Shown piece after piece: positions 36,387 through 48,136 of a DNA stretch of 64,000 bases. Position numbers and translations under genes: made by a program. Origin of the DNA: Umbelopsis isabellina. Its lineage: Eukaryota > Mucoromycota > Umbelopsidomycetes > Umbelopsidales > Umbelopsidaceae. The DNA lies in contig JAEPQZ010000004.1 of assembly GCA_016758905.1 (NCBI GenBank), positions 1,601,569-1,665,568 on the forward strand. The letters run 5' to 3'. The notes under the pieces are model-generated. The model was not told the origin of the DNA. It did not search any database and worked only from the letters and a program-made list of their open reading frames with translations. Numbering within the stretch: position 1 is the stretch's first letter; the number at the start of each line of letters is the position of its first letter.

Positions 36387-38730
36387 ATGACTGATTTGGT
36401 AAACAAAATGTCCTCTATGAAGGACAACATGGCAGAAGCATCCGCAACAAAGCCAGGCTCTAGCAAGAAGGATCAATTTCTTGAGAAAGCCTACCGAACC
36501 CAGGATAACGAGCCTGGTCATTTCATTGCTACTCCCACTGGTGTTAAGATTGATCACACTGATGACTCACTCAAGGCTGGTGAGCGTGGTCCTACCTTGA
36601 TGGAGGACTTTCACTTCAGATACACCATGACTCAATTCGATCATGAACGTATTCCTGAGCGGGTGGTCCATGCCCGCGGTTCTGGTGCTCATGGTTACTT
36701 TGAACTTTTCGAGTCACAGTCCGATATCACCAAAGCTGGTGTTCTAACTGACACATCAAGAAAAACCCCGGTTTTCGTTCGGTTCAGTACGGTTCAAGGT
36801 TCGCGCGGTTCTGCTGATACCGTTAGAGATGTTCGTGGATTTGCAGTAAAGTTTTACACCGAAGAAGGTAACTGGGATCTTGTTGGAAACAACATTCCAG
36901 TTTTCTTCATTCAAGACGCTATCAAGGTAAGACTTGAATATTGGACGAGAGCGACAATCGGCCATATTTTCATTAACTTGCCTTCTTAACCAGTTCCCTG
37001 ATCTTGTACACTCCTTGAAACCGGAACCTCATAATGAAATCCCTCAAGGCCAAACTGCCCATGACAACTTTTGGGACTTTGCTTCATTGATGCCTGAGTC
37101 AACCCATATGTTGATGTGGATTTTGTCTGATCGCACAATTCCTCGCAGCTACCGCATGATGCAAGGTTTTGGAGTCAACACTTACATTCTGGTCAATGAA
37201 AAGGGTGAAAGAAGATTCGTAAAGTTCCACTGGAAGCCTCTTCTTGGTACTCATAGTTTGGTATGGGACGAATCCCTTAAGCTTGCTGGTCAAGATCCTG
37301 ACTTCCATCGTAGAGATCTTTGGGAAGCCATTGAAAGTGGAAATTACCCACAATGGGATTTCGGTCTCCAAGTTATAGACGAAAAGGATGAGGATAGCTT
37401 TGATTTTGATCTTCTTGATTGTACAAAAGTCATTCCCGAGGAACTCGTTCCTGTAAAGTGGATTGGCCGCATGACGTTGGATAGGAATCCCGACAATTTC
37501 TTTGCTGAAACCGAGCAAGTTGCTTACTGTACTCAGCATGTCGTTCCTGGCATTGGCTTCAGCAATGACCCTATGTTGCAAGGCCGTAACTTCTCTTACC
37601 TTGATACTCAGTTGAACCGTTTCAATGGACCAAACTTCAACGAGGTGCCCATCAATCAGCCGGTTTGCCCGTTCTTCAACAATTTGAGAGATGGCTTCAA
37701 CCGTCAAAGAATTAACAAGGGCAAGACCAACTATTATCCAAACCGCCACATGAATCCCAAGCCAGCTACAGCTGAAGAAGGTGCATTTGTACACTTCCCA
37801 GAAAAGACTGAAGGCATGAAGATCCGCACCCGAGGATCGAAATTCAGAGAACACTACAATCAGGCCAAACTTTTCTACTATTCCATGACTCCGGTCGAAC
37901 AACAGCATATTATTGATGCTGCTTCTTTCGAACTTGGAAGAGTAGATGATCAACAAATTCAAGTTCGCATGATTGAAGGCTTCTTGAAGGTTGATTACAC
38001 TTTTGCAAAGGCTGTGGCTGATAACTTGGGTTTGGAAGTTCCCCAAGCTAGCGGAAATGACGCATACAATGGCAAGCTTTCTCCAGCTCTTAGCCAGCTC
38101 GTTGCCCCAGTACAATCTATTGCTACTAGAAAGATTGCTTTCGTTGTAGTAGATGGATATGACAAGGCTCAAGTCTTATCTTTGAGAGGCGCTATAAAAG
38201 CTGCCGGTGCCATGACACTTATTGTTGGACCGCGCCGCGGAGTCGTTAAAAGCCAAGATCAATTGAACAGCTCAAAGGAGAGCTCAAGCACTGTCAAGGT
38301 CGACGAAGAAGGCATCTCTGCAGACTTCTCAGTCTTGACCGCACGATCAACCCTTTTTGATGCCATTGTGCTCATTGGTACTCAGCAGGCTTTGGAACAA
38401 TCTGGACAGCGTGGCCAAATTATTCACTTTGTGAATGAAGCTTACAAACATTGCAAGGCGGTTGGACTTGTCGGTGGCGCCGTGGAATTTGCACGAAAGT
38501 ATTGTTCCATACCTCAAACTGCGCTTTCCACCGATAACACTGTATGTTGTGAGGACGGTGTTGTTACTGTAGCTCAATGGACGGAAGCCACTGAAGAAAG
38601 TTCCTTTGCAAAGCAAACAGTCGAGGCTGTCAAGAGCATTGGTAAAACCACCAACTTTTCAAAGTCCTTTATCGACGCTGTATCACAACACCGCTTCTGG
38701 AACAGAGATGTCTCCTCTGTTTCCGCTTAA
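36387..38730 (+). CDS. Large-subunit (clade 2) heme catalase
   Basis: Two exons (36387-36926, 36994-38730) give 758 aa, the size of HPII/KatE-type catalases. The enzyme splits hydrogen peroxide to water and oxygen. Catalytic His is in [15 protein letters not shown] and catalytic Asn in [13 protein letters not shown]. The heme-ligand Tyr lies in [13 protein letters not shown], with the R-x-x-x-Y spacing. A C-terminal flavodoxin/DJ-1-like domain (from about residue 590, [18 protein letters not shown]) marks the large-subunit class. No signal peptide or C-terminal SKL is seen, so it is probably cytosolic. The start at 36387 is chosen because it lies downstream of the TATA-like box and fits the family's N-terminus. 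The gene converges on the ferric reductase gene 300 bp away. Confidence 0.95.
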
Positions 38731-39030
38731 ATTGATGAAATTTTATTCATGGTTGGCTTGACAGCATTTTAGTTATATATATTCGTAAAGATGGCATACA
38801 TAAAATTGGTCATTTTGTTAATAGTAATCGTCACCTCCTTTATTATTGTCCTAATCGTTCCAAGGGAGCGGAAAGATTGGTTGTCTTCCTTTTTTTTTTT
38901 CTATTACTTGTGTTAATATAAGCCATTTGTTATTATGATGGGGTTATGATTACCATTGTCTTAAACAGAATAATTAGACGGTTGCCACAGAGACATGACC
39001 ATTTATTCTATCTTAAACTATCGAAGCTAC
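38731..39030. other. Gap between convergent catalase and ferric reductase genes
   Basis: AT-rich 3' UTR sequence with a T11 run near 38890. No gene was seen. Confidence 0.7.
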
Positions 39031-40940
39031 TTAAAGAAAGAAGGACTCGAATTCCATCTTTATGCTTAAATTCTTGTTCGCTAACTCAAAGGTCTGAATA
39101 CCAAAAATACCATCTTTAGTAAAGCTTTCAGGTCCACAAATGAAAATGCCAAGCCTTAACGGTTTCCCATCATCAAGAATAGGAGCAATATGCTTGTTGA
39201 GGAGAGCTGTAAAATGTGGTCTACCTCGAGTTACCAGTGTTTCATTTCCTACAGGTTTATCATATCCAGGATTGGTGGTATCAAACAATTGGACGACTAC
39301 TGGCGAAGTAACGTTGGTATCACTGGATAACCAGTACTGAACTAGTGAAAACTTCTCCATGGATTCGACGCCAGCAGTCCAGAACAAGAAGATTTTTTTC
39401 GCGGTAGGTGGTGGAACCGTAGGGAGACCTTTTTTCAGATCATCCTGAAGTGACTGAATCGCAGCAAGGGCAGGCGTAATTCCTGTACCACCAACGTAAA
39501 ACATGAAAGCGTCCAGGCTACTTGCCTCATCAACCATGCCCATGCTCTTGCCGTATGGTCCCTGGATGCAAGCCTTTCTTAGTGGATTTGTCTGCAAAGC
39601 TTGCGCGAGCTTGTTAGTCCACTCAGAGTCCGAACCTTGACGTCGATTAGGTGCAAAGACAAATGTTAACGTTTTTGCAGTGGACTCAGCTATAGTGAAA
39701 GGGTGGTAATTAGTGGTGGAGATGTCTGGAACAGCAATGCGGACAAACTGGCCCGGTATGGCGTTGGTGGATATATTTGTTTGAATTTTGACGGTATAGT
39801 AACCACAGTCTTCGTAGGTTACCGACAAGATGGGATATCTGACAAACATAGCGTAGAGACGAGTAGTCACATCTATACCATATAGACACAGACCTGGCAA
39901 TCATCTATGTTAAGGAGAAATATCAATCTGAACATTTGAGCAAAGGACTTACCTGGTATAAGATAATAGATTGACATGGATGCATGTAGATAAGCGAAAA
40001 GAATAGAGATAAAAACAAGAAAATGAATGAAATAGAAGGTGTTATAAAATTTACGGCGTAGGAATCTTATGGAAGATATAATAACGAAACCAAGAATGAA
40101 GAAACTGATCATGCCGGTGATAAAAAGATAATTGCTATCTCCCCACGGATGAGGATCATAAATAACTGTGAAAAAAAGTTTATAAAGGGGAGTAATGTCC
40201 ATGGAGTAAGAAAGCATTGCTAGCACAAGATGTATAACAGATAACCAGAATAGACTAAACCCAAGCCATTGGTGAACACGAAGCATAGATGTATACGGGA
40301 GATCAAGAAATGTCGCAAGGAAAGAGTTCTTGGACACAGGCAACATAACTAGACCAAAGTTGATGGCCAGAGAGTCTCCAGTAGTTAAAATCATTGTTTC
40401 ATAGACGATGCGTATCCATGGCCAGTACATTGTGAAAAAACCAACTCCCATGTCAGTAGATCCATCCATACTCATAACCATGGAATCCCACATGTTCCAG
40501 TAAGCTTTCCAAATCATGGCTGGCACGCCAACATTCATCACCAGAAGAGCCACGACAAACCAGATGATCTCACCTAATGCAATGGTGGAAGTAGACCAAA
40601 TGGTTTTAGAGAGAACTTGCTTGAAAGAAGGGACTTTTTGAGCAGTCAAGGCAATGATTGCAGTCAGAGTGAGGAAACAATAGAAAACGGCTAGAGTGTT
40701 ACGGACAGGTACTTTTCTTGATCCCATTGATTCAATGCAGAAGTCAGCAAAACACCAGCTACGATTATCCAGCATGTAGTACACAAACACCCATGAGGCA
40801 GGGAAAAGGGCAACAGAAAGCAACCCTGTGGAGATCTGCAATGCTGTAAGGGCTCTTTTTCTTGAACTCTGTGCAAGTGAATACTCGGATAGAGACAAAG
40901 GTTTATGCTTTTCTGGGGAGAACAATTTCGCAGAATTCAT
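39031..40940 (-). CDS. Ferric reductase transmembrane protein (FRE/NOX family)
   Basis: Two exons (40940-39953, 39893-39031) give 616 aa. The N-terminal half has about seven hydrophobic helices. Heme-coordinating His residues lie in LRVHQWLGFSLFWLSVIHLV and FYFIHFLVFISILFAYLHAS. The C-terminal half is the FAD/NADPH module: NYHPFTIAES (FAD), GPYGKSMG, FYVGGTGITPALAAI (nucleotide binding) and IFICGPESF, ending in EFESFFL. It should reduce extracellular Fe(III) or Cu(II) with cytosolic NADPH. It functionally complements the FTR1 permease at 7.5 kb, and both share an upstream ATCTGATATTG motif. EF-hand motifs are absent, which fits a metal reductase better than a regulated NADPH oxidase. No signal peptide is evident. 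Confidence 0.92.
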
Positions 40941-40978
40941 ATAAGTTTGTAACGAAAAAAGATATAGATGTCAAATTG

Positions 40979-40989
40979 ATCTGATATTG
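40979..40989 (-). promoter_or_regulatory. GATA-type motif upstream of the ferric reductase
   Basis: ATCTGATATTG (read on the plus strand) lies 39-49 bp upstream of the ferric reductase ATG. It is identical to the element upstream of FTR1 at 7487. It resembles the fungal iron-repressor GATA site. Confidence 0.4.
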
Positions 40990-43133
40990 CCAGAAAGATG
41001 ATGGCCAACAAAGAGATATGAAGCTACGGTACGTTCAGACAATCGGTTTATATCAATGAACGTAATTTTGCGATTGGCTACCGGAGTTTGAGCAGTTGCA
41101 TTTTTTTCTTTTTTAAAATGTACAAGCTCATTGTTATTGATTTGAATCCATCCAATTGATCCTCAGCTGTGCGCAATCCCGAGCGTTGCTCAGCGGATCT
41201 GCTTGGGAGCATTTTCGTATGACTCAGAAACCTGAGTGAAAGTACATTCAAAGAGCTATTTTTGCCATTTCAGAATGTCTAATTGGGTGAACCCTTTCAT
41301 TGAAACGTTTTCATCCCAGGATTTTGGCAAGAAACTGTAGGTTCAGGGTCTAAATAATACTACACCTACCGGTCCTCTTTTTACCATTTACAAGCTCTTT
41401 ACAGAATTAGTCTGCATCCTAAGATCTGTCAAGTTTTGTGTTGGCGCGGCTGCCACTGGGTCAGTACTCGTCAGCAAAACTGATCTTGCTAATATCTATG
41501 GTCCTTTGTACAGCCCCTATTGTACTTATGAATGCTTTGTATCTTCTTTCCTCCTTATAACTACAGTGTTCCACAGTCGTTAACTCTAGTGGTTACTCCA
41601 CTGCCGATGCATTGCTCACAAATCATATCAATGCATGAATTTACCCTCCCTAACGCTCACTTTAGTATTACTGTGTCAAGCACAGTTGAACGCATGACAA
41701 GGAGTTTCTTAATGTCGGACTACTCATGAACTCCCACGAAGGACTTTCTATCAGGCTAACAAACATTCGGTCTGTCAATCACTAGCATGGCTGGGATACT
41801 TTCCCTACATGACTAACATGCTGAGGAGATCAAACTTTGATTTTGTCCGAGCGTCATCGGAGATCTACTATTAACACAAGGTTATCCGTTGAAGTGGAGG
41901 CAAGCTTTCTTTGGAACCCATCCGGCTATGTCGGTCACGTAACACTTGTTTGTCACGTAACGCAAGTTTGGTCACGTAACGCAAGTTTTTTGCAGTGTTG
42001 GCTTCAAGTTCCATCATTTTCTGCTGGAAGATACAGAACTGAGTGTGAGGATACTTATGTTGTCAAGTTTCTATAAAACACTGACTAATAGTTACTTCAT
42101 GGATACTAGTTTGATATTGGATAAAAGACTAATCTTTATTGCAAGCTATGATAGTAGACTTTGGTTGTCTATGGATCTCACTTGCGGTGCAGTTTTGCAG
42201 TTTCAATATGTGTGGCAGCTCATTAAACCTCGTCTTATCCTTTAAGATGTGACTAATTTTCACAAAATTACTTTGGACATTACTATCCTATGCTTGACGC
42301 CAACTGGACGAGCTGTGAGTCTGTTCTTGATTTTCAACTAGCCTGCTAGTTGTAACGAGCCACGCGATGATTCAATTCCGAGTTAGCCTAGTGTAGCTTG
42401 AATGCCTGCCCAGTATCACTCAAGGTGTGCAGCCAAGGTACCTGGCGCAAGTCTGGTTCCAGTGTTGAGTAACAACATCTGGCGTCTCATTTAAAGAGCT
42501 TGCCTGCTATGTACCTCAAAAACACTCACCAGCGTGACCGTTGCTCCCTTGGCTCCTCATTTTCGTATGGAACAAAGAGACTACTTGCTATATATCTATC
42601 TAGCCTGTGTTGCATTAGCAGATTATATTCGAAACTGGCTGCACGCTGGAGCTGAATTGCCTGTTCGGCATCCGTCAAGTCATGATAGTTGGCGATTCTT
42701 TGTAGACAGATATGGTCAGCCTGCTGGTGGTGGAAGCAGATCAAGTGCGAAATCGACAAGCGTCATCTCTGATAAGCCCTGTTGTAAGTGCTCCGGAAAC
42801 AACGTAATCACTGGGTCTTGTTCCATCACCTTATTTGCGGCAAGTCTTATTTGAACATATTGCTAAGGCTAGGATATGCTCGTGATGGTCTAAGAATTGG
42901 AGAGCGTCCAACCCAGCGATATGAGCGGAGAGTGCGTGATCAAAACAGGAAGGAGCCTATCCGTTACCATCAGAGTCAGCACCAGAGATGAGAAAAGAGT
43001 TTTTCAACTATTATCATAAGGAGTAAGTGAGAGCGGTCCAGTACGAAAGGGAGAACTTTGATGAATTTATTTTCCATTTTGGATGGGGCAGCTCGTTTTG
43101 GAGCAGATATTCGGCTACTAGAAGTTTGTGATA
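40990..43133. other. Gene-poor region
   Basis: No gene can be supported. Short open frames at 42.5-42.8 kb exist on both strands without motifs. A three-unit repeat at 41934 is listed separately. Confidence 0.45.
41934..41988 (+). repeat. Short tandem repeat around GTCACGTAAC
   Basis: GTCACGTAAC occurs three times (41934, 41952, 41971) with 18-19 bp spacing. The last two units share GTCACGTAACGCAAGTTT. Each unit carries a CACGT E-box-like core. Confidence 0.75.
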
Positions 43134-43613
43134 TCATGGATTCACATAACTTACACAAAATGAGTAGACCGGGAGTCTCTTTTTCAACCTGTCGAATATA
43201 TGGGCTAGTCTGAGCTGACGGGTCGGATGCATGATATGCCTGCTTGCAATAAACTTGAACGTCTCGTCCCTCTGAAGCTCAGTATCCCTCCAATGGACCG
43301 TCATCCGTCCATCGGCTGCCACTGATACCCTCTGGCCATGTAAGCTGACAGGGAAGATGGGGTCCGTCCTGTGTCTGGCCAGAGCTTGGATTCTTTGGTT
43401 CTCAGAGGAGAAGTGATCAGGCTTGGCTTGCTTTAGAGCTCTCATAATCCTTTCCCCGTGAGCCGTGTAAACAGCCGCTCCCAGCTCCTCATCCCACATC
43501 CAGTCGTCATTCTGTGCGTCAGCCGGCGGATACTGGCGCAGAATCTGTGCCAAAGGATGCTTTCCAGCTGCTCTTCGCTGAGTACTCTGATGCCTTATTT
43601 TCCGGCAGGTATC
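43134..43613 (-). pseudogene. Possible coding fragment, unrecognised
   Basis: A minus-strand frame is open from about 43613 to 43134 and looks richer in G+C than its surroundings. It reads like soluble protein (DDWMWDEELGAAVYTAHGER; QRVSVAADGRMTVHWRD). No start or partner exon is convincing. A plus-strand frame at 43514-43798 is also open, so the coding strand is uncertain. It may be a transposon-borne or relic gene piece. Confidence 0.3.
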
Positions 43614-43799
43614 TGCCCCATGGACATTTACATACGATGTTCCCCGAAGACGCTTTAAAAAATTCGTCGATCCGTGGCAAGTGGTATATGTTGCGAATAG
43701 TGACTATTGTTCAGAGCTCTGATATTGCGGCTGCGGCTCACTGCCATAACACAGGTGAGTTTAGCTCGAGTTCACCCGCACAGATGACACTGCAATGAG

Positions 43800-44400
43800 C
43801 AACATGCGAAATAAATTCAGATGACAGAGGTAGTCGCCATCGCCATGCAGGATGACAAAAAGTGTTTTTAGCCGGCAGAGAATTGATACCATGTAAGGTA
43901 TTGGGCGCCACTATTTGAACTTGTGTAGCCACCCGATGGTGCTATCACCCGGGTACCTCCCCATAAATTGACTGAATCCCACCAGTCGCCAAGCAAAGCA
44001 TGATTCAGAATAGCTAATCATCCGATTAGCCATATTACAAGTAACCCGATCCTCACCATACTGCTCCCATATATACAGTTGCGACCTTGGAATACATACA
44101 TCTTGCTAATATAGCCATATGCTATTAAAAGCTACTAGACCACTTGTCAATTGACTCTCATCATCATCCAGTCAGTCTACACTATTCAATCAAAGTTTGT
44201 GTACTAAAGTTTTAGACAGCATCATGGACGGCGCTCAGGACCCGAAAGATGATACCTGGTATGCCAAGTCGTACCACAGAACAGCCATGTGTTACCATGG
44301 ATCTTCAATATTTTCTTTTAGAAGCGCAGCATTACGGCGCTTGCTTTTTTCCTCCACTACTCAATCATCAGTGGCTTGACATATGCTTGAATCAAGCAAC
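43800..44400. other. Upstream region of the kelch gene
   Basis: No gene seen. A short frame at 44224-44379 has no recognisable domain and stops before the kelch gene's signal-peptide exon. Confidence 0.5.
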
Positions 44401-46420
44401 ATGATACTAAGCATGACGGTGGTTGGATGTTTGATGTTTATGGCATTAGCATCCCAGGCTCCACCAACACGATGGGCCACCAGTAAAGTTTTTTGTACTG
44501 TGAATTCGCTAATGGATTTCAGCAATAGATCCACTGATTAGACTCACCTTGCAGATTGCGCTATTGTACAAACATCTATATATTGCTATGGAGGCGATAA
44601 TAGAGTAGCTGGAGTCGACACAACACTATCAGACACATGGGCATTAGATGTTGGCAGTACATTTGCTGTTTCCCATCCGTCTTGGACCAACATCAGTTGG
44701 TCAAATCTGCCAAATACCCCTAGAGCTCTTGGAACCATGAACGCTCTCACAGATGGCATATCACTTGTCATCAATGGTGGAGTGACTGCACCTGCGGGTT
44801 TAGCTGAGATTAATCAAACCATTGCCTTCAACACGGTGACAAAAGATTGGAAAGCTATCAATAGCTCCTTGATCGCACAGACTCGAGATCATCAGTCTGT
44901 CATTGATGCAAATGACAAAATATGGTATTTTGGAGGCCTCAGGTAAATAAATGAACAGCAACAAACAAAACGACCAAAAGATTGGCGTATGATCGCTGTC
45001 TAATCCATCTATTTTGGGTGCGTGCACGCGAAATGACACTTTTAGTGACCTTGAAACTGGCCGTACAAACATTTCATATTGGCAAGGGTTGGCAGCTTTG
45101 GATACAGTTGTAAGTTAGCCATAGTGCAAAAGTCAGTGCATCAAATATGGTGTTATTCCTTTGATACGGCGTTCATGTCTTCTGACTATATTATGTAGAG
45201 TTGGCAATGGACTACCAGTAGAGGAACGAATGGAGGTTACCTCAATTCCAGAATTGGACACACTATGACCATTCTGCCGAATGGTATGATTTACATAATT
45301 GGTGGCGACATGGCTAGCTTGCTTCCCGGATTAGATTCTCGGCGCTATCTTCAATGGTCGCTGACTCTAGCACCCATGGGGTCTATTGTTGCCTACGATA
45401 CTGTCAAAGGAATTTGGACAACTCCGAGCGCTACGGGCACCATACCTCCTTCTAGAAATTTTCACAGTGCCACATTAGGTAGGTGCATCTATAATACAGA
45501 TACTTTGCGCTCCCATATTGCTGCTCTAACTTTGCTGTTTTCAAGGTCAAGATAATAAAACTATTATTATCTTTGGTGGTGCAGCAGGTAAAAGGCTCTG
45601 CCAACTATTGTAAGCCGTTTTGATATTCTAGCTGACAATCAAACCACAGGTGATAGCGATTCTACTCTGTTCAACGATCTATACACTCTGGACTCGGATA
45701 ACATGAATTGGACGCATATAAATATCGAAAATGCGCCCAGTGCTCGATTTGGACATAGCGGTTTGTATTATTCTGATAATACCAATGGCGGTGGTGTCGT
45801 ATTAAGACATTTCGGTTTTTAGCTGTGCAAGTCAATGAAACCATGTTAATATTGTTCGGGGCCAATTCAACAAACAATAGCCTTAGCGATATCAATGCCT
45901 TGGATACTGTGAACTGGAAATGGGTTCAACACTTTAGTGCGTCCGGATACACGCAACAGTCAAACAACAGCTCTCCTGCCGCTGCAAATGGGACCTTGGC
46001 CTCGGCTAACGACAGTACTACTAGTAATAGTTTGGGGGCTGGTGCAATTGCCGGTATTGCTGTGGGAGGCGTGGTTGTTGTGGTAAGTAGCATTCATGAA
46101 ATATATATATATCGTATCTCCATCTCATTGGTCACTGTTAGGCCGCCGTTGTAGTACTGTTGCTGTTACGCAGGAGCAAAAAGAACAAGAAGCGAGGTAG
46201 TCACGGTGACGATTTTCAAACGGAACTTGTTGCAAATAATTCAAATACAAAGATGGGCGGTTCGCTAGCTTCCCCTCAAAAACATTGGTATGATGCCAAT
46301 TTCCGTGGAACGGAACCAGTAGAGGCTTTGCCGTCAGGGTACCACACCTACAATGCCAAGCCCAATGTTGCCGCTGAATCAGTCATTGATCCTCATAGCA
46401 AGCCTGACGAGTATTATTAG
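44401..46420 (+). CDS. Kelch-repeat single-pass membrane protein
   Basis: Eight exons (44401-44482, 44555-44942, 45046-45109, 45199-45478, 45546-45587, 45650-45760, 45823-46082, 46142-46420) give 501 aa. A signal peptide (MTVVGCLMFMALASQA) is encoded by exon 1. The ectodomain has about six kelch blades, recognised by paired Gly before aromatic/acidic blocks: SIYCYGGDNR, WYFGGL, MIYIIGGDM, IIIFGGAAGDS and LILFGAN. Several Asn-linked glycosylation sites (NNS, NDS) are present. A Ser/Asn stalk precedes the transmembrane helix AGAIAGIAVGGVVVVVAAVV, followed by RRSKKNKKR and a ~70-residue cytosolic tail ending in DEYY. It resembles fungal surface kelch proteins of unknown function. The intron after blade 5 is only ~60 nt. 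Confidence 0.9.
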
Positions 46421-47995
46421 ATGCATTGACTGAGCAAAAATATCTACTTTCTAGACTCGCTTCGCTCTTATATTGCTGTCATTTGGCGGCTGAACCATAG
46501 CCCTGTTATTGTACAATACGGTAGAAACTGCTCATGTCAATTTCGTTGTATTTTTATCTGTAAACCTTTATCTTATTTGCTGTCAAAGAGTTTGACTACA
46601 AACTACTTGAGCATTTTATATACAAACTGCAAAACGGATTGAAGATGATTCGTCTCAACGGGCTAGGAGAGACGAAATAAGTAGTTTGCTTTTGAAAAGA
46701 CTACTGGGTCTACGAGCTCTATGGTCGTTGATGGAAAACATTACATTCCGGATGCAGAGCACCTATTATAAGACACTTTTAAACGCTTTAATCGTCAGCT
46801 CATAAAGTCTCGGCATCGATGTAAAGAAGATGACTACCAAACTGGTCGATCATCGTTACATTCAATTCCTGCACTGATTTTACAACTTTACTTTCTTCAT
46901 TTGCTGTCACGTAACTCTTAACAATATAGCATGTAACGATAAACAACTCGGTGGTATCTTCCGTGTAGGCTGGATGTACGTGTGCTTCTCACGTTGCCTT
47001 CGAAGAATCTACATAGACGTGCTTGTTGTTTTGTCACAATGACACTTCTTACAAGATGCAAAGTCAGCATATATTGTGTTCAAGTATTCGTATATGTTAC
47101 TGGATTGAAAAAAAAAAAAAGAATACAGTCTGCTGCAGCTGGATTGCTGTCACTGATATATTGGGTTTCCTTACTTGATGTGTGCTAAATATGACACATG
47201 CGCCTCAGTACCCAGGTCGCACACGTGCTGCCTTTTTGACTAGCCAACACAAAAGGACAACTCTCTTCGTTTTGAAGAAGAAAACACTTTTGACTCAGAG
47301 CCATCAACTTGACTGACTTTCCCCTTTTTCTCAGAGGCTAGCCCAATTACCTTTAATGACTCAGCTTGTCTTCCAATGTTTGGAAGACTTTTACGCTGTA
47401 CTGTTGTGTATAACGGGTTTCTCTTTGACACCATCCCAGCTGACAACTTACTCTAGCCACGAGAGACGGCTTTCGTCAAGCCTTTCAAACCTTCCTCGTT
47501 GCATGGTCTTAAACAGAATTAACGCTGTCTCCAACTAAGTGCTACTCTGAGCCATCATGGTTTCTCACTGGCTATAATGTTGGGAAATCGTGCTACAGGG
47601 CTGGCTGCTGAAGCAGGGTCTGCTTTTATCTACTTTGAGTGGAAGAGAAGCTTACTGCTACATGATCTCGACGACGATGATGTGGACTCGGCTGAAGCAG
47701 CTAGCACACCTTTGTTCACAAAAGGATTTTGTAAACGTCCTGCCCGAGCAAGATCAAACAAATTTTGCTTCTTCTGACTAAAATTGTTAAATCAGCAACT
47801 CTATAACTGCTTTAAATCCTCAACCATCAAGCCACTTTGTTATCAGCATGGATTACTTATTTACATCAAACGCTCCCCCCCCCCCTTTTCTAGTGAAGTA
47901 TTTCTCTACCCGCGCCAGATTCCATAGGCAGCACAACAGCCGCATCGCTGTTTATTTAATGGTTCAGCCGCAGTCTTGTAATGGATAATCGATTC
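46421..47995. other. Gene-poor region with degenerate sequence
   Basis: No gene can be supported. It includes an A12 tract near 47108 and a C11 run at 47875-47885. Frames at 47.2-47.8 kb are short and unsupported. Confidence 0.5.
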
Positions 47996-48136
47996 ATGCT
48001 ACCAAAGATTCACCAACAGTGCGGTAGCCGTATACGAACAAATAGTTGGCTTTGCTCCGATCGTGGTCAATGTCCTCGAAATGGCCTTACAATCCTACGT
48101 TGCAAAAAGTACGGCATACTATGGAACCGCGCTTGA
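47996..48136 (+). pseudogene. Remnant resembling the zinc ribbon of a Fanzor/TnpB-type nuclease
   Basis: An isolated 46-codon frame ends CGSRIRTNSWLCSDRGQCP, then NGLTILRCKKYGILWNRA and a stop. The spaced Cys and the closing LRCKK-x-GxLWNR closely resemble the C-terminal zinc ribbon of TnpB/Fanzor proteins, which continues as WNRDxNAARN. The second Cys of the last pair appears as Tyr (KKY for KKC), and the frame stops where the catalytic Asp of WNRD is expected. No RuvC-like core was found upstream on this strand. This looks like a decayed transposon end; the family call is from memory of motif shape. Confidence 0.4.

Noticed and set aside
44197-44379. Start of the kelch gene at an upstream ATG (44224)
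   Set aside because: That frame stops before the signal-peptide exon. The exon beginning at 44401 gives a signal peptide and correct splice phase.
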